Source: Amphritea pacifica (GTDB lineage: Bacteria > Pseudomonadota > Gammaproteobacteria > Pseudomonadales > Balneatricaceae). Taken from it: DNA of 64,000 nucleotides. The stretch is from contig NZ_JAFFZO010000031.1 in NCBI RefSeq assembly GCF_016924145.1, forward strand, positions 1-64,000, written 5' to 3'. Below the pieces are notes generated by a model that was given only the letters and a program-made list of their open reading frames with translations, was not told the origin of the DNA and did no database searches. Position 1 is the first letter of the stretch. Each line of letters starts with the position of its first letter. Positions 57,303 to 64,000 of the stretch are shown piece after piece. Position numbers and translations under genes: made by a program.

Positions 57303-57330
57303 AAAAAAACCGCCTTCGGGCGGTTTTTTT
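57303..57330 (+). terminator. oadGAB terminator
   Basis: CCGCC, a TTCG tetraloop, and GGCGG form a stem flanked by an A run and followed by seven T residues. The A/T flanks make it workable in both directions, but the leftward gene ends at 57402, so it mainly serves oadB. Confidence 0.93.
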
Positions 57331-57350
57331 GTTTTTGCTTTTTCTGGCAA

Positions 57351-57392
57351 GTCACGAAGTGACGTCTAGATACTAGCCAGTCGCGCAGCGAC
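57351..57392. repeat. Pair of related mini-hairpins
   Basis: GTCAC-GAA-GTGAC (57351-57363) and GTCGC-GCA-GCGAC (57380-57392) are 5-bp stems with 3-nt loops, both preceded by A and followed by GT(C/T)CT. The repeated pattern resembles dispersed REP-type elements. It lies between the ends of oadB and the deacetylase-like gene. Confidence 0.5.
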
Positions 57393-57401
57393 GTTCTGCT
57401 C

Positions 57402-58325
57402 TTAATACCCAGCCATCACTTCCAGGTGTGCCTGAACGCTGAACGCCAGGGATACCGGATTATAGCCCCCTTCAAGAACGGAAACGATGCGACCGCCGCA
57501 GGTGGTGCGGGCTGCGTCCATCAGTAGCTGGGTTGCCCAGCGGTAATCCTCCTCCGTGAGATTCAGATCGGCCATAGGGTCTTCGTGGTGTGCGTCAAAA
57601 CCTGCCGAGATAAAGATAATATCGGGTTTATGATTCTGGATGGCAGGTAACCAGCGTTTTTCTAACTGCTCCCGGAAGACTGACGCGCGGGTGTGGGCTT
57701 CAATCGGGCAGTTGACAATATTATCCCGCTGAATATCACTGTAGCGTTCTGGGTAATAGGGGTGTTGAAAGGTTGAACACACCAGGACCTCGGGCTTGTC
57801 TTTAAAGATATCGACTGTGCCGTTACAGTGATGTACGTCAAAATCAACAATGGCTACCCGGTTAACTGCAGGTTGTTGCAACGCATGCATAGCACCAATG
57901 GCAACGTTATTAAAAAAACAGAACCCCATCGCAGCATTATGTTCAGCATGGTGACCCGGGGGGCGCACAGCGCAAAACGCGTTATTGACTTTCTCTGCTA
58001 ACACCTGACTGGTTGCCAGAATAGCAGAGCCTGCAGCAAGGCTGGCGGCATGGAGCGAATCAGGACAGAGTGCAGTATCCTCATCAGCATAGAAAACCCC
58101 CTCTTTAGGAAGCTTCATCTCCAGTCGCTTTTGATGCAGATTAGCGTGAGCCAGCTGGATTTGCTCAGGCGTGACGTGCACCGACTCCATCTGTTGAAGA
58201 TGCTCAATCAGTCCTGTTTTTTGCAGCACTTTCTGAATTGCCAGAAGTCGGATCGGGCTTTCGGGATGTTCCGGTCCCATATTGTGCAGGGTGCAGTCGT
58301 GATGAGTAATAAATGCGGTAGTCAT
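57402..58325 (-). CDS. Histone deacetylase family protein
   Basis: About 307 residues from the ATG at 58325 (MTTAFITHHDC). It has 'HPESPIRL', 'AVRPPGHHAEHNAAMGFCFFNNVA' with the catalytic His pair, 'VDFDVHHCNGT' with Zn ligands Asp/His, and 'SAGFDAHHEDP'. In bacteria such enzymes act on acetylpolyamines or small acetylated molecules; the substrate here is open. It is leftward, with its 5' region facing the candidate small RNA. Confidence 0.92.
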   Translation of the reverse strand: MTTAFITHHDCTLHNMGPEHPESPIRLLAIQKVLQKTGLIEHLQQMESVHVTPEQIQLAHANLHQKRLEMKLPKEGVFYADEDTALCPDSLHAASLAAGSAILATSQVLAEKVNNAFCAVRPPGHHAEHNAAMGFCFFNNVAIGAMHALQQPAVNRVAIVDFDVHHCNGTVDIFKDKPEVLVCSTFQHPYYPERYSDIQRDNIVNCPIEAHTRASVFREQLEKRWLPAIQNHKPDIIFISAGFDAHHEDPMADLNLTEEDYRWATQLLMDAARTTCGGRIVSVLEGGYNPVSLAFSVQAHLEVMAGY

Positions 58326-58439
58326 AGCGGATCTGATTCTTTTATTTGTAATTAAGTCTACTGGAATATCACTGTGGCAGCGCTTAGTCAAAAGTTGTAG
58401 GGAATAACCGTTTAGCAAAACAGCTTAATAGTGAGACTG

Positions 58440-58547
58440 TTGACATGGATCATTATCTATTTTGTCAGATGACTATACTATGGTTCTCACAGCATAGAAC
58501 TGTATTTAGCACCGGGCGTTTCACCCTACATCCGGTGCTTTTTTTTT
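58440..58547 (+). ncRNA. Candidate small RNA ending at an orphan terminator
   Basis: AGCACCGG (58508-58515) and CCGGTGCT (58532-58539) form an 8-bp stem with nine T residues after it, a strong rightward terminator. No rightward gene precedes it; the gene to the left runs the other way. TATACT at 58474-58479 could be a -10 element, giving a transcript of roughly 60 nt. The promoter is weak by eye, so the RNA is inferred from the terminator. The remaining gap (58326-58650) shows no gene. Confidence 0.45.
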
Positions 58548-58650
58548 GCCTGAAAAAAACGGATCCCCTTTTTGAGATGTTTTTTCTTTCTCCCCGGAGG
58601 TGTGGCTCTTATACTTGATTGAACTAAGTTATTGAGAATAAGGCTGGCCC

Positions 58651-60291
58651 GTGACCTCTGTGCGCAACAATCTCGTTGATATACAGATCGATTATTCAGA
58701 CAAGCATGTTCTGTTAATCGACAGCAGTGGGAATATGCGTGCGACTATCTATTACATGCTGAGGGAACTGGGCATCAGCAATGTTAAAGCAGTCACAATC
58801 AATGACAAGGTTATCCCGTTAATCGCGCAAAACGACTTTGATGTCATCCTGTTGGGGCATAATGCCAGTGACAGCGTCACCGGTATTCAGATTCTTGAAG
58901 AGGCCCGTTTCCGAGGTTATATCAAACCCAGTGCTGCCTGGATCTGTATGACCAGCGATTCCTCGCAAGAGGTGATTCTGCATGCCATTGATAGTCAGCC
59001 GGATGATCTGATCTCAAAACCCTTTTCTATTGAAGAGCTCAAATACCGTCTCGACCATATCATACGGCGCAAGCTGGCACTGCGTCCGGTAGATCTGGCG
59101 ATAGAGTCTGGTGCGTATTATCAGGCGTTACAAATCTGTGAGGCGCTGATTGATCGCCAGCATCCGGAATATACTCATCTGCAAAAAGTCAGAGGGACGT
59201 TGCTGCTGGATCTGGGCGAGTATGACAAAGCCCGCGAGCTGCTGGATGGAATCTATTGGGAAACCCGGGATAAGGAGGCTGGCCTCTACCTTTGCCGGGC
59301 ATATGTCGGTCTGGACGACCTGGCGGCAGCAGAGCAACTGCTGCAGGAGCTGATTTCCGATAATCCACTGCTGATCGCGGCGTATGATCTGTTGGCAAAA
59401 GTGCATGAACAGATGGGGGATCTTATCCAGGCCCGGGAAACCCTGAAAGAGGCAACCACCCGGGCCCCCCTGGGAATTCCGCGGCAGATGGAGCTGGGGC
59501 GTGTCGCGGTGCAGACGCAGGAGATGGATCTGGCAAAGGGGGCTTACCGGCGCTCAATTGCGCTCGGTAAGCATAGCTGTTATCACTCGGCTGAGCCCTA
59601 TCTGAAACTGGCAAACCTGCGGCGCATGGAGGTTAAAGCCAGTGACAATGTGACCCGGGAGCAGATAGAGCGCGAGATAGATGGGTTGTTGGTCAGTACC
59701 CGGAAACAGTTTTCATCAGACCGTGCCGCTGAAGTCCGTGCTTTTCTTATCCGCAGCCAGTTAGCTGAAGATCTGGGTGAAAACAGTGATAAGGAACGTT
59801 TTCTCAGAGATGCCAAGCTGGTCAACCGGGAGTTGGATAGCCCGCTTGATATCGAGCGTGAGCTGCTGGTGATGTCTGGTGAAGCCCTGCCTGTGCTGGA
59901 AAAATCTCAGCAGGTGTCTGCAAATAAAGAGAGAGAGACTAAGGCTAAGCAGCTTAATCCGGATATGAGTGATAAGGCTAACCGGTTGGGCATCAAACAC
60001 TATCTCTCGGGTAAATTCGGTCTGGCGATTAAGTCTTTCGGTGCCGCCGTCGATTTTGATTTTAATAACCAGTCTGCAGTACTTAATCTCGCCCAGCTGT
60101 TTCTCGAAACCGCCCGCGATGACAAAGAGCGTCGCGAAGGCCGCTTAAAAATGGTTGATCGTTATCTGAATCTGGTCGAGCGGGCGTCACTGAAACCGGA
60201 ATTAAATAATAAAAAGCTGCTATTGAAACGATATCGCGCGATGCCGCTGGATGAGTTGCCACCATCCTCGCTGGGGCCGTTACTTAAATGA
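58651..60291 (+). CDS. Response-regulator-like TPR protein with degenerate receiver
   Basis: A 546-residue protein from a GTG. Residues ~18-135 are a CheY-like receiver ('HVLLIDSSGNMRATI', 'ISKPFSIEELKYRLD' with Lys123). The phosphoacceptor position in 'DVILLGHN' is Gly69 rather than Asp, and one residue of the acidic pair is Ser. The rest is TPR-rich ('ALQICEALI', 'LLDLGEYDKARELL', 'AYVGLDDLAAAEQLLQELI', 'GIKHYLSGKFGLAIKSFGAAV'). It is probably a scaffold that binds partners without phosphorylation. No kinase gene is adjacent. Confidence 0.85.
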   Translation: MTSVRNNLVDIQIDYSDKHVLLIDSSGNMRATIYYMLRELGISNVKAVTINDKVIPLIAQNDFDVILLGHNASDSVTGIQILEEARFRGYIKPSAAWICMTSDSSQEVILHAIDSQPDDLISKPFSIEELKYRLDHIIRRKLALRPVDLAIESGAYYQALQICEALIDRQHPEYTHLQKVRGTLLLDLGEYDKARELLDGIYWETRDKEAGLYLCRAYVGLDDLAAAEQLLQELISDNPLLIAAYDLLAKVHEQMGDLIQARETLKEATTRAPLGIPRQMELGRVAVQTQEMDLAKGAYRRSIALGKHSCYHSAEPYLKLANLRRMEVKASDNVTREQIEREIDGLLVSTRKQFSSDRAAEVRAFLIRSQLAEDLGENSDKERFLRDAKLVNRELDSPLDIERELLVMSGEALPVLEKSQQVSANKERETKAKQLNPDMSDKANRLGIKHYLSGKFGLAIKSFGAAVDFDFNNQSAVLNLAQLFLETARDDKERREGRLKMVDRYLNLVERASLKPELNNKKLLLKRYRAMPLDELPPSSLGPLLK

Positions 60292-60432
60292 GGTTGATAA
60301 TAAGCTCATCTAAAAATCTTCAGCTTATCAGTCAGCGCGTTGGCGCTTACCCAGCTTGTTTCTGGCTTCATCTGTGAGATCTGCATTCAGAACTCTCTTT
60401 TTAAAGGACTTACGTCAGTTACAGGGTCCAGA

Positions 60433-62103
60433 TCATTCCGCGGATGTTTTTTCCTCAAGGCTTTTCAATTTATAAGTTATCTGACGTCGGGTTATCCCCA
60501 GCAGTTTAGCCGCCTTGGTCATATTACCTTTAGTCTTTTCCATGGCTGCTTTCACCAGTCTGCCTTCAAACTCTTTAAGGGGAAGATTCTCTTCCAGTAG
60601 GTGGTCGTAGATGTTTTCTGCGATTCCGGGCGTTTCATACTCTGTTGCCAGAATATCAGTTCGTTGCGTTGTTGAAGAACCGGTAACCACATGCTGACGT
60701 TCAATGGCCCCGTGATTGGGTGCCAGCAGAACCGCTCTCTCAATAATGTTCTGTAGCTCGCGGATGTTGCCCGGCCAGTCATAGTTCATTAATGTCTGCA
60801 AAGCGGGCTCACTGATCGCTTCAATCGACTTACTATACAGCGGAGCATATTTTTCAACCATTGAACGGGCTAGTAGCGGAATATCTGATTTCCTCGATCT
60901 GAGCGGCGGAATCTCTACCGGGTAGGTGGCAATTCGATAATAGAGATCTGAACGGAAACGTCCCTGATCAATCGCTTCGTGGAGTTTCATATTGGTTGCG
61001 GCAATCAGCCTGACATCCACTTTAACGGTTTTGTTATCACCCAGGCGTTCCAGCTCCCCGGACTGCAATACCCGTAACAGCTTGACCTGGGCAGAGAGGG
61101 ATAACTCACCAAGCTCATCAAGAAACAGAGTGCCACCATTGGCCGACTCGAAACGCCCCGGGCGGGAGGCATTAGCTCCGGTATAGGCGCCACTTTTTAC
61201 CCCAAAAAGTTCGGCCTCGATCAGGTCATTTGGGATTGCGCCGCAGTTGATGGCGATAAATGGCTTGTCTGATCGGCCACTGTTCTGATGCAGCCAGCGG
61301 GCAAATAACTCTTTGCCAACGCCGGTTTCGCCTAGCAGTAGTACGTTGATCGGGCTGTCTGCAGCCTGGTTAAGCAACGTGAATGCTTTAATAAATTCAG
61401 GTGAGTTTCCGATTAGTTCACCTTGTTCTGGCAGCTTAGCAGTGGCTGCCCCACGCAGACTGGTGAGTTCAGATTCGATTGAACGGAACTGTTGTTTTAC
61501 AGGGTCCTGCTTGAAATAATCGATATAGTCATCGTCTCCCCAGGCTTCGACCGGTTTGCCAACGAGCACGCATTTGCTATCACCTTTGCCCACGCATTGA
61601 GTTTCACGAAAGACTATAAAGCGTTTAAAGAAGGTCGATGAGTATCCAGAAGCGTATCCTGCGAGCATCCAGCATACCGGACTGTCACTTACACCCATTG
61701 TTTCAAGATGAACTTCAGCTTCTATTGAATTTGTAAAATCAACTTTACCGTAGAAACTACCTTTCTCCCAGTCAATGACTGACTCGGTGATCTGGGCTTT
61801 AACCATCCCCTCTAAACCATGTAGTGCCGGACCAATCTCAAAGACATCATAGTTATCATCGGTTCCCAGTAGACGTAATGCGAGTTCGGCGTCTAGCTGG
61901 CCGGAGGTAAAGCCCATTCTCACAAGAATGCTCTGGGCCTGAATAGGATCGAGGCTATCAAACAGACTTTTCCGAATCTCCGCCAGCGCTTTGCTGTGCA
62001 ATAAAAGCATGCGGTTATTATTTAGCCAGATTTCACCGTCATCACTTTCAAATCGAAGTTTTTCATGGATTTTAAAACGATTTAACAGTTCAGAATTTTG
62101 CAT
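60433..62103 (-). CDS. dmpR: Sigma-54 activator of phenol catabolism, DmpR/MopR family
   Basis: A 556-residue regulator. The N-terminal V4R sensor (~10-190) keeps the MopR Zn ligands with exact spacing: Cys144, Glu167, Cys170, Cys178. His95 aligns by the same offset with the phenol-contacting histidine. The AAA+ domain has Walker A (GETGVGKE), the sigma-54 contact loop as GAYTGA, and 'GGTLFLDELGE'. The C-terminus is a Fis-type HTH ('MTKAAKLLGITRRQITYKL'). It senses phenols and activates the divergent catabolic genes. Confidence 0.94.
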   Translation of the reverse strand: MQNSELLNRFKIHEKLRFESDDGEIWLNNNRMLLLHSKALAEIRKSLFDSLDPIQAQSILVRMGFTSGQLDAELALRLLGTDDNYDVFEIGPALHGLEGMVKAQITESVIDWEKGSFYGKVDFTNSIEAEVHLETMGVSDSPVCWMLAGYASGYSSTFFKRFIVFRETQCVGKGDSKCVLVGKPVEAWGDDDYIDYFKQDPVKQQFRSIESELTSLRGAATAKLPEQGELIGNSPEFIKAFTLLNQAADSPINVLLLGETGVGKELFARWLHQNSGRSDKPFIAINCGAIPNDLIEAELFGVKSGAYTGANASRPGRFESANGGTLFLDELGELSLSAQVKLLRVLQSGELERLGDNKTVKVDVRLIAATNMKLHEAIDQGRFRSDLYYRIATYPVEIPPLRSRKSDIPLLARSMVEKYAPLYSKSIEAISEPALQTLMNYDWPGNIRELQNIIERAVLLAPNHGAIERQHVVTGSSTTQRTDILATEYETPGIAENIYDHLLEENLPLKEFEGRLVKAAMEKTKGNMTKAAKLLGITRRQITYKLKSLEEKTSAE

Positions 62104-62215
62104 AATTTTTATTATTAATAATTGAGGTGTGCCTTAACAGATTACTCATTATGCATTGAGTACGTCTAGTTGTTTTTAGATTAAAGCATCGGCATCTGAG
62201 AAGAAAAAAATAAGT

Positions 62216-62290
62216 GTTCAAAATTGTACGATTCTCGTTATGCGTTCAAAAATGGACGTTAAACATCAGTAGGATTGAACAATTTTGAAC
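62216..62290. promoter_or_regulatory. Three upstream activator sites for the DmpR-type protein
   Basis: GTTCAAAATTGTACGA (62216-62231), GTTCAAAAATGGACGT (62244-62259) and TTGAACAATTTTGAAC (62275-62290, reverse complement GTTCAAAATTGTTCAA) are versions of one 16-bp palindrome. Centres are 28 and 31 bp apart, near three helical turns, about 70-140 bp upstream of the -24 element. The layout fits hexamer-forming sigma-54 activators. Confidence 0.75.
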
Positions 62291-62356
62291 GGGCCTGTTC
62301 ATATCCAGTCCATGGGTCTTTTATTAAGTCTTTAATTTATATAGATAATTTTTTTT

Positions 62357-62373
62357 TTGGCCTGTGGTGTGCA
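62357..62373 (+). promoter_or_regulatory. Sigma-54 (-24/-12) promoter
   Basis: GG at 62359-62360 and GC at 62371-62372 are separated by the required 10 bp (TTGGCCTGTGGTGTGCAG). The -24 half is TTGGC and the -12 half is TGTGC. It lies about 55 bp before the dioxygenase start and downstream of the activator sites. Confidence 0.8.
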
Positions 62374-62425
62374 GTATAGCCTGTACGGAATATCCAAAAA
62401 TAATTTTAAAAACTGGAGTTTTGTT

Positions 62426-63355
62426 ATGGCAATGACCGGTGTGTTAAGACCTGGGCATGTTCAGATTCGAGTATTTGATCTGGAAGAGAGTGCGCGTTTT
62501 TATCGTGATGTAATGGGGTTGGTTGAAACCGGCCGTGATAACCAGGGCCGCGTTTATTTCAAGTGTTGGGATGAACGTGATCATAACAGTTACATCATCC
62601 GCCAGGCTGAAGAAGCGGGTATCGATTTCTTCGGTTTTAAAGTCCTCGATACAGCAACGCTGGATAAGCTGGAAGCAGACCTGAACGCATATGGCATCGA
62701 AACCACCCGTATGGCAGCGGGAGAGATGCTGGAAACCGGTGAGCGGGTGCGCTTTACCCTGCCGACCGGCCATGTGATGGAACTGTATGCCGAAAAAAGT
62801 TCTGTCGGTAATGGCCTGCCCAATGCTAATCCGGGCCCCTGGAATGGCGCCAGCGAACAGGGTATTGCACCGGTTCGACTGGATCATATGCTGCTGTACG
62901 GACCGAATGTTGCGGCTAACAAAAAGATCTTTGAAGAGATTCTGGGATTCTTTCTGGTAGAACGTGTACTGGCTGAAGATGGCCAGTTTGAAGCTGCCCT
63001 GTGGTTATCCTGTTCCCATAAAGTCCACGATATCGCCTTTGTTGAACACCCTGAGCCTGGCAAGTTGCACCACTGCTCGTTCCTGATGGAGAGCTGGGAG
63101 AAGGTGCTGCGTGCCGGCGATATTATGTCGATGAATGAGGTCTCGGTTGATATTGGCCCAACCCGCCATGGCATTACCCGTGGCTGTACTATCTATGCCT
63201 GGGATCCCTCCGGTAACCGTTTTGAAACCTTTATGGGGGGGTATCAGCCCTATCCTGATTATGAAACCATCACCTGGGACTGGGATCACTTCCCCCAGGG
63301 ACTGGACTATCCGCAACGTAAGCTTCACGAATCTTTCCTGACGATTGTCACCTGA
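62426..63355 (+). CDS. dmpB: Catechol 2,3-dioxygenase (extradiol)
   Basis: About 309 residues from the ATG at 62426 with GGAG 8-11 nt upstream. It is close to XylE/DmpB in length. The Fe(II) ligands are His154 ('VRLDHMLLYGP'), a His of the pair at 215-216 ('KLHHCSF') and Glu267 ('NRFETFMGG'). It cleaves catechol next to the diol to give 2-hydroxymuconic semialdehyde. It is the first gene after the sigma-54 promoter. Confidence 0.95.
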   Translation: MAMTGVLRPGHVQIRVFDLEESARFYRDVMGLVETGRDNQGRVYFKCWDERDHNSYIIRQAEEAGIDFFGFKVLDTATLDKLEADLNAYGIETTRMAAGEMLETGERVRFTLPTGHVMELYAEKSSVGNGLPNANPGPWNGASEQGIAPVRLDHMLLYGPNVAANKKIFEEILGFFLVERVLAEDGQFEAALWLSCSHKVHDIAFVEHPEPGKLHHCSFLMESWEKVLRAGDIMSMNEVSVDIGPTRHGITRGCTIYAWDPSGNRFETFMGGYQPYPDYETITWDWDHFPQGLDYPQRKLHESFLTIVT

Positions 63356-63421
63356 TTTCACCAGCCAGAGCTGTGGAGTACCTTTTCCGGGTGTCTCTGT
63401 GGGCTTGTAGTGGAGCTTTTT

Positions 63422-63712
63422 ATGACTGCAAAAAAAATGACTACAGCCGACGCTGATGCGAACGGACTGGATCGTTACACCAAATATATTCGGGTTCGTA
63501 GTGCTGAGGGAGCCCGCTTCGTAGAGTTTGATTTTGCCATTGGCGATCCGGCGCTGTTCGTCGAACTGATTATGCCAAAAGGTGCTTTCGAGCACTTCTG
63601 TAAAAACAATAACGTCGTCTTTATGACCCGGGAACAGCAGGAAGCTGTGGATGCCGAGATGCAAAAATGGCGCTACGGAGAGGAGACGCTGATGGCGAAC
63701 AACCATCGCTGA
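63422..63712 (+). CDS. dmpK: Phenol hydroxylase assembly protein (P0)
   Basis: About 96 residues from the ATG at 63422 (TGGAG 7 nt upstream); the frame opens at a GTG 12 nt earlier. 'YIRVRSAEGARFVEFDFAIGDPALFVEL' is typical of DmpK, which helps assemble active phenol hydroxylase but is not in the final enzyme. It lies 66 nt after the dioxygenase. Confidence 0.9.
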   Translation: MTAKKMTTADADANGLDRYTKYIRVRSAEGARFVEFDFAIGDPALFVELIMPKGAFEHFCKNNNVVFMTREQQEAVDAEMQKWRYGEETLMANNHR

Positions 63713-63774
63713 ACCTGCTGTAACACTGCATTGATTCAATAAAAACAATGAACCCTAAGATGGGATAAAAGCAA

Positions 63775-64000
63775 ATGACCATTGAGATTAAAACAGCCAT
63801 GCTGGAACCGGTGCGCAACACCTTTGCACACATTGAGCGCCGTTTTGGAGATAAACCGGCCACCCGTTATCAGGAAGCCACCTATGATGTCGCTTCCGAG
63901 ATTAACTTTCACTACAAGCCTCTCTGGCAACCCGAGTTTGAACTCAACGATAAAGGCCGTACCGCCATCGTGATGCAGGACTGGTATGCCTTCAAAGACC
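63775..64000 (+). CDS. dmpL: Phenol hydroxylase P1 (beta) subunit, N-terminal part
   Basis: Runs off the window after 75 codons. It reads MTIEIKTAMLEPVRNTF, then 'RRFGDKPATRYQEATYD' and 'HYKPLWQPEFELND', matching the start of DmpL-type oxygenase beta subunits of soluble diiron phenol hydroxylases. The remaining subunits (DmpMNOP) should lie beyond the edge. Confidence 0.93.
   Translation, partial: MTIEIKTAMLEPVRNTFAHIERRFGDKPATRYQEATYDVASEINFHYKPLWQPEFELNDKGRTAIVMQDWYAFKD

Overview
The window reads as the chromosome of a marine-type gammaproteobacterium, most likely an Oceanospirillales relative. The lineage call is inference. It rests on the conserved block pncC-recA-recX-alaS-lysC-csrA-tRNA-Ser-tRNA-Arg, a Na+-pumping oxaloacetate decarboxylase, and a phenol meta-cleavage locus under a DmpR/MopR-type sigma-54 activator. 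No insertion sequence, prophage or CRISPR array could be supported.

About 0.4-44.7 kb is one large surface-polysaccharide locus of the ABC-transporter (group 2, Kps) type. It holds the outer-membrane exporter KpsD, ABC exporter KpsMT, inner-membrane chain KpsE, dTDP-rhamnose genes rmlB-rmlD-rmlA with rmlC displaced 7 kb downstream, several large glycosyltransferases (including a GT4/RgpF fusion), the Kdo-linker transferases KpsC and KpsS, an LtaS-like phosphotransferase, and five proteins with sulfotransferase-type PAPS-binding loops. The likely product is a rhamnose-containing, sulfated and possibly phosphoglycerol-decorated capsule. Two visibly AT-rich patches (about 0.1-2.6 kb and 13.5-17.4 kb) carry three of the sulfotransferase-like genes and a broken SGNH/AlgX-like O-acetyltransferase gene. 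They look like later insertions.

About 29.6-44.7 kb is the most interesting part. A leftward cassette encodes a 2523-residue reducing type I polyketide synthase with no thioesterase, then an alpha-oxoamine synthase 2 nt downstream, then KpsS. Divergent from it are a cytochrome P450 and an LpxL-like acyltransferase, and converging on it are a short-chain dehydrogenase and the LtaS-like enzyme. Together they look like a pathway for a sphingoid-like amino-alcohol lipid, made on the PKS, released by condensation with an amino acid, then reduced, hydroxylated and N-acylated, and used as or with the capsule lipid anchor. From memory, the Burkholderia pseudomallei/mallei wcb capsule locus carries a comparable PKS/oxoamine-synthase/SDR/KpsS set, so the core is not wholly new. 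The P450, LpxL-like enzyme and oad-independent operator arrangement here may be.

About 44.8-53.6 kb is housekeeping: SOS genes, alaS, lysC, csrA, one tRNA-Ser(GCT), three identical tRNA-Arg(ACG), and thiI. About 53.8-57.3 kb is oadGAB behind a structured leader. About 57.4-60.3 kb holds a histone-deacetylase-like gene, an orphan terminator suggesting a small RNA, and a TPR response regulator whose receiver lacks the phosphoacceptor aspartate. About 60.4-64.0 kb is the phenol locus: a dmpR-like activator divergent from catechol 2,3-dioxygenase and the first phenol hydroxylase genes, with three activator-type palindromes and a -24/-12 promoter between them. The last gene runs off the window.
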